A stretch of 64,000 bases of DNA from Streptomyces morookaense (GTDB taxonomy: Bacteria; Actinomycetota; Actinomycetes; Streptomycetales; Streptomycetaceae): NCBI RefSeq assembly GCF_013030945.1, contig NZ_JABBXF010000041.1:1-64000 (forward strand), read 5' to 3'. The notes under the pieces are model-generated. The model saw only the letters and a list, made by a program, of their open reading frames with translations. It made no database searches and had not been told where the DNA came from. Every line of letters starts with the position of its first letter. Positions within the stretch are counted from its first letter, which is position 1. Position numbers and translations under genes: made by a program. Below, in pieces: positions 8,294 through 17,041 of the stretch.

Positions 8294-9340
8294 TCAGGAA
8301 CGCTCGGGAAGCTCCGCCGCCAGGGCCGCTGCCGCCTGCACCAGGGGAAGGGCGAGCAGGGCTCCTGTCCCCTCGCCCACAGTGACGCCGTGGTCGAGCA
8401 GAGGGTTGAGCGCCATCCGGTCGAGTGCCTTCGCCTGCGCCGGGTCGCCGCTCGCCTGGCCCGCCAGCCACCAGTCCGGCGCCCGGAAGGCGACCCGCTG
8501 GGCGACCAGGGCACAGGCCGCCGAGACGACTCCGTCGAGGATCACCGGGGTGCGGCGCACCGCGCTCTGCAGCAGGAAGCCGGTGGTCGCGGCGAGGTCG
8601 GCGCCGCCGACGGCGGCCAGCAGCTGCAGCTGGTCGCCGAGGACCGGGCGGGCGCGGCGCAGCGCGTCGCGGATGGCCGCGCACTTGCGCATCCAGGCCA
8701 GGTCGTCGATGCCGGCGCTGCCGCGGCCGGTGACCACGGAGGCGTCCGTGCCGCACAGCGCGCCGATCAGGGTGCCGGCGGCGGTGGTGCCGCCCACGCT
8801 CAGGTCGCCGAGGACGACGAGGTCGGTGCCGGAGTCGGCCTCCTCGTCGGCGACGGCCATGCCGGTGCGGAACGCCTGCTCGGCCTCCTCGGCGGTCAGC
8901 GCGTCCTCGACGTCGATCCGGCCCGAGCCGCGGCGCACCCGGTGCCGGGTGACGTCCTCGGGGAAGGCGCCCGGGTCGCAGTCGAGCGCCATGTCGACCA
9001 CGCGCAGCCCGGCGCCGAAGCGGCGGGCCAGGATGGCGGCCGCGCTCTCCCCGGCCAGGGCGGCGCGCACCAGCTCCTGGGCGCCGGCCTCGGGGCCGCC
9101 GGAGACGCCGAGGGAGGCGACGCCGTGGTCGCCGGCGAAGAGCAGCACCCGGGGCCGCTCGACGGGCTTCACGGGCACGGAGCCCTGGCCTGCGGCGAGC
9201 CACTCGCCCAGCTCGTCCAGCCGGCCCAGCGCCCCCGGGCGCGGTGCGAGGCGCTCCCGGCGCTCCTCGGCGTCCCGCCGGACGACTGCGTCGGGCCGCT
9301 CGATCAGGGAGGCGAAGTCATCAAGATTCAGACCGCTCAT
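8294..9340 (-). CDS. cobT: Nicotinate-nucleotide:dimethylbenzimidazole phosphoribosyltransferase
   Basis: Makes alpha-ribazole-5'-phosphate for the cobalamin lower ligand. The product is 348 residues. The family motifs are present: PRPGALGRLDELGEWLA near residue 33, LLFAGDHGVASLGVS near 67, GDLSVGGTTAA in the middle and the C-terminal LNPLLDHGVTVGEGTGALLALP, which holds the catalytic glutamate. ATG 9340 is chosen because family homology begins at SGLNLDDFASLI; the open frame upstream runs into repeat DNA. It lies upstream of the lysyltransferase gene and 279 bp downstream of cobU on the same strand. Confidence 0.94.
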   Translation of the reverse strand: MSGLNLDDFASLIERPDAVVRRDAEERRERLAPRPGALGRLDELGEWLAAGQGSVPVKPVERPRVLLFAGDHGVASLGVSGGPEAGAQELVRAALAGESAAAILARRFGAGLRVVDMALDCDPGAFPEDVTRHRVRRGSGRIDVEDALTAEEAEQAFRTGMAVADEEADSGTDLVVLGDLSVGGTTAAGTLIGALCGTDASVVTGRGSAGIDDLAWMRKCAAIRDALRRARPVLGDQLQLLAAVGGADLAATTGFLLQSAVRRTPVILDGVVSAACALVAQRVAFRAPDWWLAGQASGDPAQAKALDRMALNPLLDHGVTVGEGTGALLALPLVQAAAALAAELPERS

Positions 9341-9411
9341 CCGCGACACCTTACCCCTGCGGGGTGGCTGGCAGGCGGGTGCACGGTGGGGGGTTCGCAC
9401 TGCGTGCGGGG

Positions 9412-9619
9412 TGCGCCCCGCAAGGGGCGCTGGGGGCACCTCCCAGCGGTAGCTGGGGGAGGAACTGCGCGACCGGCCACGATGCGCCCGCAGTCGAGGT
9501 TCCCCCAGCTACCGCTGGGGGTGCCCCCAGGGCTGTGCCCCGGACCCCTTGGGGTCGTGCGTTGGCTGCGGGCCGGTGGGGGCTTGTCGCGCAGTTCCCC
9601 GCGCCCCTTACGGGGCGCG
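9412..9619. repeat. GC-rich intergenic palindromic repeat, complete copy
   Basis: A long imperfect palindrome fills the cobU-cobT gap. It has GGAACTGCGCGA at 9461-9472 and its inverse TCGCGCAGTTCC at 9587-9598, flanked outside by GCGCCCC/GGGGCGC hairpins. Inside are two copies, in opposite orientation, of a CCCCAGCTACCGCTGGGGG block. The same units recur elsewhere in the window. The stretch 9341-9411 shows nothing else. Confidence 0.8.
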
Positions 9620-10822
9620 TCACGCGCCGCGCAGCGGCAGCGCCTGGCCCGCCACGACCAGGAGGATGTGCTCGCACTCGTCACCGATGGCGGCGTTCAG
9701 CCGCCCCAGCTCGTCGCGGAAGCGGCGGCCCGAGGACGTGGCCGGCACCACGCCCGACCCCACCTCGTTGCTCACCAGCACCACCGTGCGGCGCGTGGCC
9801 CGCACCGCCGCCACCAGGTCCGCGGTGCGCGCGGCCAGCGCATCCCGGCCGCCGTCCGCCCAGGTCGCGTCGTCCCACGCGCCGACGGAGTCCATCGCGT
9901 GCGTCAGCCACAGCGCCAGGCAGTCGACGAGCAGCGGCGGGCCCTCCTCCGCCAGCAGCGGCACCAGGTCGCACGTCTCGGCCGTCCGCCAGGACCCGGG
10001 GCGGCGCTCGCGGTGCAGCGCCACGCGCGCCGCCCAGTCGCGGTCGCCCTCGCGCGTGCCGCCCGTGGCCACGTACAGCACCTCGGGGAAGGACTCCAGG
10101 CGCCGTTCCGCCTCCACCGACTTGCCCGAGCGCGCGCCGCCCAGCACCAGCGTCCGCCGCGGCAGGTCCGGCACCTCGCGGTAGTCGCCGACGACCAGAG
10201 TGGTGCCGTCGGGCACCGCCCGCGCGCCCGCCGCCGCGAGCCGCCGGTGCAGTTCGCGGCCGGGCGGCACGTCGTGGTCCAGGTGCACGGCGATCACATC
10301 CGTCGTCGGCCCGGCCGCCCCCGCCTCCCGCAGCCGGGCCAGCGCGTCGGGCCGGTCCAGGACGTCGAGCAGCACCATGTCGTACGGGCCGGCCATGGTG
10401 CCCAGCCCGGCGAGTGCCGCGCCCGGCGGCAGGTACAGCAGCCGCTCCCCGTCGGCGGAGGTCACCTCGTACCCCGTCCCGGGCGCGTCCACGGCCAGCG
10501 CCCGCACCCGGTGCCCGCTGATCACCGACAGCTCGCGCCCGTCCGGCACCCGCACCGCCGCCGGCAGCCCGGCGGGGAGCTCCAGGGCCGGGCCGTCGTG
10601 CGGGTGCGAGAGCAGCACCTGGCGCACCCCGGCGATCGAACGCCCGGCGCGGGCCGCGGCGAACGCGGGGCCGGGGGTGAGGTCGAGGAGGAGTGCGCCG
10701 TCGACGAGCAGCGCCGTGGCGGCGCGAGCCTCGTCGCCCGTGGCGGTCGCGCAGGCCGCGCACGGGCAGTCGGGGCGCGGCAGCCCGTCGGGGGCTCCGG
10801 TGCCGAGGAGAGTCAGTTCCAC
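9620..10822 (-). CDS. cobU: CobU fused to an N-terminal metallo-beta-lactamase-like domain
   Basis: The product is 400 residues. The C-terminal half (from about residue 215) is adenosylcobinamide kinase/guanylyltransferase: Walker A GGARSGKS, then ATGGTREGDRDWAARVALHR with the guanylylated histidine, VDCLALWLTH and VLVSNEVGSGVVP. The N-terminal half starts LLGTGAPDG...CPCAAC like the PhnP branch of the metallo-beta-lactamase fold, but the metal motif reads SHPHDGPA instead of HxHxDH, so it may not bind two metals. Cobinamide is phosphorylated and converted to its GDP form before CobS acts. The start is GTG 10822. A role for the N-terminal domain is unknown. Confidence 0.92.
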   Translation of the reverse strand: MELTLLGTGAPDGLPRPDCPCAACATATGDEARAATALLVDGALLLDLTPGPAFAAARAGRSIAGVRQVLLSHPHDGPALELPAGLPAAVRVPDGRELSVISGHRVRALAVDAPGTGYEVTSADGERLLYLPPGAALAGLGTMAGPYDMVLLDVLDRPDALARLREAGAAGPTTDVIAVHLDHDVPPGRELHRRLAAAGARAVPDGTTLVVGDYREVPDLPRRTLVLGGARSGKSVEAERRLESFPEVLYVATGGTREGDRDWAARVALHRERRPGSWRTAETCDLVPLLAEEGPPLLVDCLALWLTHAMDSVGAWDDATWADGGRDALAARTADLVAAVRATRRTVVLVSNEVGSGVVPATSSGRRFRDELGRLNAAIGDECEHILLVVAGQALPLRGA

Positions 10823-10948
10823 GCTCTGATCGTCTCGCGTCCCCGCGCGCCGGGCGCGCGGGGCTCACCCTTTCTCGTCCGCCACCGGCGGCTAGGCTGC
10901 GCCCGGCAGGACTCAACACGTGGCGTACGTACGGCCCGGGAGGCTGAC

Positions 10949-11164
10949 ATGGCATGGACGTGGCGGTTCGAGAAGTCCGACGGCACGGAGGTGGAGCCGG
11001 CCGTGGAGCCGGAGGAGTTCACGACCCAGGGCGACGCGGAGTCCTGGATCGGCGAGGAGTGGCGGGCCCTGCTGGAGGGCGGGGTGGACCAGGTGCGGCT
11101 CTTCGAGGACGACGACGAGGTGTACGAGGGGCCGATGAGTCTGCGGGCCGCGTCCGAGAGTTGA
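10949..11164 (+). CDS. Small conserved hypothetical protein, 71 residues
   Basis: A short, very acidic protein (MAWTWRFEKSDGTEVEP...). It is rich in Glu/Asp, has several tryptophans, and shows no membrane segment or signal peptide. GGGAGG lies 5 nt before the ATG at 10949, which supports translation. It is divergent from cobU and convergent with the downstream protease gene. Proteins of this type are widespread in Streptomyces as I recall, but I know of no function. The 126-bp gap to cobU probably carries divergent promoters. Confidence 0.8.
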   Translation: MAWTWRFEKSDGTEVEPAVEPEEFTTQGDAESWIGEEWRALLEGGVDQVRLFEDDDEVYEGPMSLRAASES

Positions 11165-11171
11165 TCCTTCC

Positions 11172-11189
11172 GCGCCCCCTCGGGGGCGC
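11172..11189. terminator. Bidirectional terminator hairpin
   Basis: GCGCCCCC at 11172-11179 pairs with GGGGGCGC at 11182-11189. It lies in the 24-bp gap between two convergent genes and touches the protease stop codon. It can serve both transcripts. Confidence 0.55.
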
Positions 11190-12250
11190 TACATCTCGCC
11201 CAGTGTCACCGTCGTCGTCTGTTCGGCGCCGTCCCGGACATAGGTCACCTCCGTCTGGTCGCCCGGCTTGAGCCCGGCGAGCGTCTCGGCCAGCGACTGC
11301 ATCGTGGTGACGGGGGCCTTGCCGACGCGGGTGACGATGTCGCCGGGCCGCAGCCCGGCCTTGTCGGCGGGGCCGCCCGGGGCGACGGCCACCAGGGCCA
11401 CCCCGGCGGGGGCGAAGTCGGAGCCCACGATGGCCCGTCCGGTGATGCCGAGGGCCGCGCGTCCGGAGTCGGTGACCCGGCCGCTCCTGACGATCTGGTC
11501 GGCGATCCTGCCGACCGTCCCCGCCGGGATGGCGAAGCCGATGCCCGGCGCCGCCCCCTCGCCCAGCTCCGGGTCGACGGCGGCGAGCGTCGGGATGCCG
11601 ATGACCTGCCCGGCGAGGTTCACCAGCGCGCCCCCGCTGTTGCCGGGGTTGATGGCGGCCGAGGTCTGCACCATGTTGGCGATGGTCGCCCCGGTGCCCC
11701 CGCCGCCGCGCCCCTCGCTGACGGTCCGGCCGACGGCCGAGACGATGCCCTGGGTCACGCTGCTGGACAGGCCCAGCGGATTGCCCATGGCCAGCACGAT
11801 CTGGCCCACTTCGACCTTCGACGAGTCCCCGAGCACGGCCGGCTTGAGTCCCTTGGGCACGTTCTCCAGCCGGACGACCGCGAGGTCCTGTTCGGGGTAC
11901 GAGGCCACCAGCCGGGCCCCCAGGGCGTCGCCGCCGGTGGCGAGGGAGACCTTGAACGTCCGGGCGTCACCGACGACATGGGCGTTGGTGACGATGTCGC
12001 CCTTGCCGTCGTAGACCACCCCGGAGCCGAGGCCCTGCCCCGTGGTGATCTGGACGACGGACGGGAGGACGTCCTTGACCACCTTCTGGTAGGCGGCCTG
12101 CAGATCGCCCGCCGGGCCCGTGACCTGCACGGGCGCGGCGGGCGAGGACGACGGCGCGCCCGACGGGCTCCCGGTGCCGCCGGAACATCCGGCGAGCAGG
12201 GCCAGGGCGCAGACGGCCGGGACGGCGGAACGCAGGCTCGGGACGCTCAT
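11189..12250 (-). CDS. HtrA/DegP-type serine protease, lipoprotein, with PDZ domain
   Basis: Envelope trypsin-like protease of the HtrA class. The product is 353 residues. A lipoprotein signal peptide ends in LLAGC (Cys near residue 21), followed by a Ser/Pro-rich linker. The triad is visible as TNAHVVG (His), EQDLAVVRL (Asp) and NPGNSGGAL (Ser). A C-terminal PDZ domain (AGVALVAVAPGGPADKAGL) follows. It is probably anchored on the outer face of the membrane and handles misfolded exported proteins. ATG 12250 starts the signal peptide; no good ribosome site is visible, so the start is less certain than the family. Confidence 0.9.
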   Translation of the reverse strand: MSVPSLRSAVPAVCALALLAGCSGGTGSPSGAPSSSPAAPVQVTGPAGDLQAAYQKVVKDVLPSVVQITTGQGLGSGVVYDGKGDIVTNAHVVGDARTFKVSLATGGDALGARLVASYPEQDLAVVRLENVPKGLKPAVLGDSSKVEVGQIVLAMGNPLGLSSSVTQGIVSAVGRTVSEGRGGGGTGATIANMVQTSAAINPGNSGGALVNLAGQVIGIPTLAAVDPELGEGAAPGIGFAIPAGTVGRIADQIVRSGRVTDSGRAALGITGRAIVGSDFAPAGVALVAVAPGGPADKAGLRPGDIVTRVGKAPVTTMQSLAETLAGLKPGDQTEVTYVRDGAEQTTTVTLGEM

Positions 12251-12276
12251 ACGGGGAGCATTCCCCGCCCCCGGCC

Positions 12277-13077
12277 TCAGCCCCGCACACCGCACAAATG
12301 CAGCAGTGCCGCCACCGCGCGGTACGGGTCTGTGCGGCCGGCCCGTTCCTCGGCCGCCAGCAGCCGGTCCAACTCGGGGCCCTGCGGCGGGAGCTGCCCG
12401 TCGGCGGCCTGGTCGGTGAAGACCCGTACGCCGTACCAGGCGTGCAGCGGGGCGCCGATGCCGGCGAGGGTCGCCGTCAGCGTCTCCCGCCGGTCGGCCC
12501 GCACCTCCAGCCCGATGCGGTTGGTGTACGCGGGGGAGTCGAAGGCGGCCAGGGCGGCCTGCCAGTCACCGCTCAGACCGGGCCGCATGGCCAGCGCGTC
12601 GGCGTTGCGCACGAGCAGCGAGAGCAGGCCGCCGGGGGCGAGGACCCGGGCCAGTCCGGCGAGCATGGGGTCGGGCTCCGGAACGTACATCAGCACGCCG
12701 TGGCAGAGCACGACATCGAAGGAGCCCGGCACGAAGTGCACGCCGGTGTCCCGCCCGTCGCCCTCGATGACCCGCATCCGCTCGCGGATGCCCTCGGGCT
12801 CGGCCGCCAGCGCCTCGCGCACGGTGGCCACCATCAGGGGGTCGGACTCCAGGCCGGTCACCTCGTGGCCGGCGCGGGCGAGCCGCAGCGCCTGGGTGCC
12901 CTGGCCGAGGCCGACGTCGAGGATCCGCAGCCGCCGGCCCACGGGGAAGCGGGCGGCTATCTGCTCGTCGACCTGGCGGGCGACGAGCTCCTGGCGGACG
13001 GTGTTCCGCAGCCCCCCGAGCCCGCTCAGCCACCCCTGTGCGCCGCTGCCGAAGGGCGCCGCCGGGGTGCCGCTCAG
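12277..13077 (-). CDS. SAM-dependent class I methyltransferase with probable CTG start
   Basis: The product is about 266 residues with the Rossmann methyltransferase motifs: motif I ILDVGLGQGTQAL near residue 54, motif II acid in VTGLESDP, DVVLCHGVLMYVPEPDP and LAPGGLLSLLVRN. This resembles the CmoA/UbiE/SmtA-like group; the substrate is unknown. No ATG, GTG or TTG lies in frame near the N-terminus. A CTG at 13077 sits 5 nt after GGGGAGAA and overlaps the upstream stop codon as CTGA, so I take it as the start. This implies translational coupling to the membrane-protein gene. Confidence 0.85.
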   Translation of the reverse strand: MSGTPAAPFGSGAQGWLSGLGGLRNTVRQELVARQVDEQIAARFPVGRRLRILDVGLGQGTQALRLARAGHEVTGLESDPLMVATVREALAAEPEGIRERMRVIEGDGRDTGVHFVPGSFDVVLCHGVLMYVPEPDPMLAGLARVLAPGGLLSLLVRNADALAMRPGLSGDWQAALAAFDSPAYTNRIGLEVRADRRETLTATLAGIGAPLHAWYGVRVFTDQAADGQLPPQGPELDRLLAAEERAGRTDPYRAVAALLHLCGVRG

Positions 13078-13688
13078 GGCTTCTCCCCGCGCGCGACCTT
13101 CGGCTTGGGCAGCCGCAGCCGGCGCATCTGCAGGGTGCGCATCAGGGCGTACGCGACGGCGCCGCGGGTGTTCTCGTCCGGGAAGCGCTGCTTGAGGGCG
13201 CGCTTGAGGGCGAAGCCGGTGATCGCGGAGTTGATGACGATCAGCGCGATGACGATCATCCACGCCAGCAGCACGTACGTCTGGAACGCACCGCGGTTGA
13301 TCATGCTCAGGACCAGGATCAGCACGGCCAGCGGCAGGAAGAACTCGGCCACCGAGTAGCGCGCGTCCACGAAGTCGCGGGCGAAGCGGCGCACCGGGCC
13401 CTTGTCGCGGGCCGGCAGGAAGCGCTCGTCGCCGTTGGCCAGGGCCTCGCGCTGGCGGGCCAGGTCGGCACGGCGGGCCTCGCGCGCCCGCTTCGAGGCG
13501 TCCTTGCCCTTGGCGGGCGTGCTCGCCAGGCTGCGGCGCTGGGACTGGGCCTCGCTGCGCTTGGGGGTGGGGCGGCCCTTGGGCGCCTGCGGGTCACGGG
13601 CCTGCTTGGACTGCTCGGCGGCGGACGGCTTGGCGCCCGCGGCCTGCTCGGCCTTGTCGGCCTTGGAAGTGGAACGGCTTCGGAACAC
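13074..13688 (-). CDS. DUF3043 family membrane protein
   Basis: The product is 204 residues. A long basic, Ala/Lys/Arg-rich cytoplasmic N-terminus (residues 1-95, with PKGRPTPKRSEAQSQRRS) is followed by two close membrane helices near 110-130 and 135-160, and a basic C-terminus. This matches the actinobacterial DUF3043 family, of unknown function. GTG 13688 is chosen as start (FRSRSTSK...). The gene is coupled to the methyltransferase by a 4-bp overlap. The gap 13689-13949 has no gene and should carry the divergent promoters of this gene and pspA. Confidence 0.85.
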   Translation of the reverse strand: MFRSRSTSKADKAEQAAGAKPSAAEQSKQARDPQAPKGRPTPKRSEAQSQRRSLASTPAKGKDASKRAREARRADLARQREALANGDERFLPARDKGPVRRFARDFVDARYSVAEFFLPLAVLILVLSMINRGAFQTYVLLAWMIVIALIVINSAITGFALKRALKQRFPDENTRGAVAYALMRTLQMRRLRLPKPKVARGEKP

Positions 13689-13949
13689 GGGACCCAAGGG
13701 TACGGGTTCCGGCGCCCGGGCACCGGCCCGGAGGGGAACGATCCGGCAACGACGGACGTCTGTAGGGAGAGGCCGGAGCTCTTCTACTCCTTGCGCCGGA
13801 GGGCGGCGACCTTGTGATCGTCCTGGAGGATGAGCGCATCGGTGCCCGAGGAGTGCGGTAATGGAAGCAGGGCCCGTACTGTGGGTTCTGATAGGTGTGA
13901 CGGAGCCGAAGCCCGATTCAAGTCGGTCAGAAGGGGGCGCGCGAGGCCC

Positions 13950-14744
13950 ATGAGCGGTGTCATGAAGCGTATGGGGATGATCTTCCGCGCGAAGGCCAAC
14001 AAGGCCCTGGACCGGGCCGAGGATCCGCGCGAGACCCTCGACTACTCGTACCAGAAGCAGCTGGAGCTGCTGCAGAAGGTCCGCCGCGGCGTCGCCGACG
14101 TGGCGACGTCCCGCAAGCGTCTGGAGCTCCAGCTCAACCAGCTGCAGAACCAGTCCGCCAAGCTGGAGGAGCAGGGCCGCAAGGCGCTGGCGCTGGGCCG
14201 CGAGGACCTGGCACGCGAGGCGCTCACCCGCCGTTCCGCGCTCCAGCAGCAGGTCAGCGACCTGGAGACGCAGCACCAGACCCTCCAGGGCGAGGAGGAG
14301 AAGCTCACGCTCGCCTCCCAGCGCCTGCAGGCCAAGGTCGACGCCTTCCGGACGAAGAAGGAGACCATCAAGGCCACCTACACCGCGGCCCAGGCCCAGA
14401 CCCGGATCGGCGAGGCCTTCTCCGGCATCTCCGAGGAGATGGGCGACGTCGGCCTGGCCATCCAGCGCGCCGAGGACAAGACGGCGCAGTTGCAGGCCCG
14501 CGCCGGTGCCATCGACGAGCTGCTCGCCTCGGGCGCCCTCGACGACCCGACCGGCATGGCCAAGGACGACATCACCGCCGAGCTGGACCGGCTCTCGGGC
14601 GGCTCGGACGTGGAGCTGGAACTCCAGCGGATGAAGGCCGAACTGGCGGGCGGCAGCGGCACCAAGCAGGCCATCGAGGGCGGCGCCGCCGGCCAGAACC
14701 ACGCGGCGCAGCCGCAGGACACCCCGCGCTTCGACAAGCACTGA
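13950..14744 (+). CDS. pspA: PspA/IM30 family envelope-stress protein
   Basis: Peripheral membrane protein of the phage-shock/vesicle-inducing family, which assembles on damaged membranes. The product is 264 residues. It is almost wholly helical with coiled coils: KRMGMIFRAKANKALDRAEDP at the N-terminus (membrane-binding helix) and long heptad stretches of Gln/Leu/Glu through residue 200. The C-terminal 40 residues are low-complexity. ATG 13950 (MSGVMKRMG) is chosen. It is followed after 10 nt by a PspAA gene and then a two-component system, a common actinobacterial arrangement. Confidence 0.92.
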   Translation: MSGVMKRMGMIFRAKANKALDRAEDPRETLDYSYQKQLELLQKVRRGVADVATSRKRLELQLNQLQNQSAKLEEQGRKALALGREDLAREALTRRSALQQQVSDLETQHQTLQGEEEKLTLASQRLQAKVDAFRTKKETIKATYTAAQAQTRIGEAFSGISEEMGDVGLAIQRAEDKTAQLQARAGAIDELLASGALDDPTGMAKDDITAELDRLSGGSDVELELQRMKAELAGGSGTKQAIEGGAAGQNHAAQPQDTPRFDKH

Positions 14745-14754
14745 GGGAGAACTC

Positions 14755-15033
14755 ATGATCGTGCGGATCATGGGGGAGGGCCAGGTCCGGCTGGACGACA
14801 GCCACTTCGCCGAGCTCAACGCGCTGGACGACGAGCTGCTCGCCGAGATGGAGAGCGGCGACGAGGAAGGCTTCCGGCGCACGCTCGGAGCGCTGCTGGA
14901 CGCCGTGCGCAGGCTCGGCACCGCCCTGCCCGACGACGCCCTGGAGCCCTCCGAGCTGATCCTTCCGTCGCCCGGGGCCTCCCTGGAGGAGGTCCGCGAG
15001 ATGCTCGGCGACGAGGGCCTCATCCCGGGGTGA
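14755..15033 (+). CDS. pspAA: PspA-associated protein PspAA
   Basis: The product is 92 residues. It begins MIVRIMGEGQVRLDDSHF, typical of the PspAA family, followed by an acidic helix region and SLEEVREMLGDEGLIPG at the end. It is found next to pspA in actinobacteria and is thought to take part in the same envelope-stress response. It starts 10 nt after the pspA stop with GAGGGAGAA upstream, so the two genes are one operon. Confidence 0.88.
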   Translation: MIVRIMGEGQVRLDDSHFAELNALDDELLAEMESGDEEGFRRTLGALLDAVRRLGTALPDDALEPSELILPSPGASLEEVREMLGDEGLIPG

Positions 15034-15094
15034 CGCCCCGGCCGGCCGGCATCACGCGCCCCCGTTCCCGTCCGGGACCGGGGGCGCGGTCGGC

Positions 15095-16345
15095 ATGAGC
15101 ACCTTCACCACCGGCCCGCACCGCTGGCTGCGCGCACATCCGCGCGCCGCCGACCTGTTGCTGGCCGCCGCCGTGCTGGCGCTCGTGCTGACCGGCGCCT
15201 ACCTCACCGTCCACACCCGGCAGCACCCGCCCGGTCCCGGCTTCGTCGCCCTGGCCGTCGTCGCCTGCGGCTGCCTGGTGTGGCGCCGTACGGCGCCGCG
15301 GGCCGTGCTCGGCCTGACCTCGGTGCTGACGGTCGCCGCCGCCGTCGCCGGGCGGGACGGGCCCCCGCGCACCCAGGTCGCGGTGACCGCCGCCGTGGCG
15401 CTCTACACCGTGGCCGCCCGCACCGAGCGGTCCACGGCCTGGCGCATCGCCGCGCCGACCGTCGTCGCCATCACCGGCACCGTGATGCTGCTCGGCCCCG
15501 GACCCTGGTACTCCCAGGAGAGCTTCGGCCTGCTGGCCTGGACCGCGCTGGCCGGTGCCGCGGGGGACGCCGTCCGCAGCCGGCGCGCCTTCGTCGCGGC
15601 GATCGAGGAACGGGCCGAGCGGGCCGAGCGCACCCGCGAGGAGGAGGCCCGCCGCCGCGTCGCGGAGGAGCGGCTGCGCATCGCCCGCGAGCTGCACGAC
15701 GTCGTCGCGCACCACATCGCGCTCGTCAACGTCCAGGCCGGTGTGGCCGCGCACATCATGGACAGCCGCCCCGAACAGGCCAAACAGGCCCTCGCCCACG
15801 TCCGCGAGGCCGGCCGCTCGGCGCTGGAGGAGCTGCGCGCCACGGTCGGCCTGCTGCGCCAGCACGGGGACCCCGAGGCCCCGACCGAGCCCGCACCCGG
15901 CCTCGGGCTGCTCGACCGGCTCGTCGACGGCTTCGGGCGGGTGGGGCTGCCGGTGACCGTCGCGGCCGTCTCCACGCTGCCCGGCGGGCAGGGCGCGACG
16001 GGCGAGGCCGCCGGGGCCGCCGCCGTCCTCGGCCCGCTGCCGGCCGCCGTGGACCTCACCGCGTACCGGCTGGTCCAGGAGGCGCTCACCAATGTGCAGA
16101 AGCACGCGGGCCCCGGCGCCCGGGCCGAGGTCTCCCTGCTGCGCGGCACGGACAGCCTTCAGCTGACCGTGCTGGACGACGGTGCCGGGCCCCCGCCCGG
16201 GGGCATCGGGAGCGGCGGGCACGGCCTCGTCGGCATGCGCGAGCGCGCGGCGGCCCTCGGCGGCCGCTGTGAGACGGGCCCGCGGGACGAGGGTGTGCCC
16301 GGTTTCCGGGTCCGCGCCACCCTGCCGCTGCAGGCGCCCGCCTAG
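15095..16345 (+). CDS. Two-component sensor histidine kinase (HisKA_3)
   Basis: The product is 416 residues. The N-terminal 170 residues hold four to five membrane helices with little extracellular sequence, so it may sense the membrane itself. A coiled coil follows, then the HisKA_3 box RELHDVVAHHIA with the phospho-accepting His near residue 207. The C-terminal HATPase has N-box LVQEALTNVQKHA and G-boxes DDGAGPPPG and GHGLVGMRERA. NarL-type partner genes are usually adjacent, and here a response regulator starts 9 nt downstream. The neighbouring pspA-pspAA suggests an envelope-stress input, but nothing proves it. Confidence 0.93.
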   Translation: MSTFTTGPHRWLRAHPRAADLLLAAAVLALVLTGAYLTVHTRQHPPGPGFVALAVVACGCLVWRRTAPRAVLGLTSVLTVAAAVAGRDGPPRTQVAVTAAVALYTVAARTERSTAWRIAAPTVVAITGTVMLLGPGPWYSQESFGLLAWTALAGAAGDAVRSRRAFVAAIEERAERAERTREEEARRRVAEERLRIARELHDVVAHHIALVNVQAGVAAHIMDSRPEQAKQALAHVREAGRSALEELRATVGLLRQHGDPEAPTEPAPGLGLLDRLVDGFGRVGLPVTVAAVSTLPGGQGATGEAAGAAAVLGPLPAAVDLTAYRLVQEALTNVQKHAGPGARAEVSLLRGTDSLQLTVLDDGAGPPPGGIGSGGHGLVGMRERAAALGGRCETGPRDEGVPGFRVRATLPLQAPA

Positions 16346-16354
16346 GCTGACGCC

Positions 16355-17041
16355 ATGACCGAGCCGATCAGCGTCCTGCTTGCCGACGACCAGGCGCTGT
16401 TGCGCAGCGCGTTCCGGCTGCTCGTGGAGTCCGAACCGGACATGCGGGTGGTGGGGGAGGCGGCGGACGGGGCCCAGGCCCTCGCCCTGGCGCGGGAGCA
16501 CGCGCCCGACGTGGTCCTGATGGACATCCGGATGCCAGGGACGGACGGCCTCGCCGCGACCAGGGAGATCTGCGCGGACCCCGCGCTGGCGTCCGTGCGC
16601 GTGGTGATGCTGACGACCTTCGAGGTCGACGAGTACGTGGTGCAGTCGCTGCGCGCGGGCGCGTCGGGCTTCCTCGGCAAGGGCGCGGAGCCGGAGGAAC
16701 TGCTGGCGGCGATCAGGATCGCCGCGGCCGGGGAGGCGCTGCTGTCGCCCGCGGCGACGAAGGGCCTGATCGCGAAGTTCCTCGCCCAGGGCGAGCCCCC
16801 CGCCGACGCCCGGCGCGAGACGGCACGCCTTGCGGCCCTGACGGGCCGGGAACGGGAGGTTCTCGTGCAGGTGGCGGGGGGCTTCTCGAACGACGAGATC
16901 GGCGAGCGGCTGGAGGTCAGCCCGCTGACGGTGAAGACGCACGTGAACCGGGCAATGTCGAAGCTCGGTGCCCGCGACAGGGCCCAACTCGTGGTCATAG
17001 CCTACGAGTCGGGCCTGGTAAGGCCGGCCCAAGCCCCGTAA
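16355..17041 (+). CDS. NarL/LuxR-family response regulator
   Basis: The product is 228 residues. The receiver domain has the acidic pair LLADDQ, the phospho-accepting Asp in VLMDIRMPGTDG (near residue 55), the Thr in VVMLTTF and Lys in GFLGKGAEPEEL. The C-terminal LuxR helix-turn-helix is LTGREREVLVQVAGG...VSPLTVKTHVNRAMSKL. It is the cognate regulator of the kinase 9 nt upstream. Targets are not visible here. Confidence 0.94.
   Translation: MTEPISVLLADDQALLRSAFRLLVESEPDMRVVGEAADGAQALALAREHAPDVVLMDIRMPGTDGLAATREICADPALASVRVVMLTTFEVDEYVVQSLRAGASGFLGKGAEPEELLAAIRIAAAGEALLSPAATKGLIAKFLAQGEPPADARRETARLAALTGREREVLVQVAGGFSNDEIGERLEVSPLTVKTHVNRAMSKLGARDRAQLVVIAYESGLVRPAQAP

Noticed and set aside
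3972..9619. Cobalamin riboswitch near cobS, cobT or cobU
   Set aside because: No B12-box-like sequence was found in the gaps; they hold the repeat family instead.
6497..11164. 1.5-kilocodon plus-strand open frame antisense to the MprF-like gene, cobT and cobU
   Set aside because: Same artefact; the composition has no domain and only its last 71 residues (10949-11164) correspond to a real gene.
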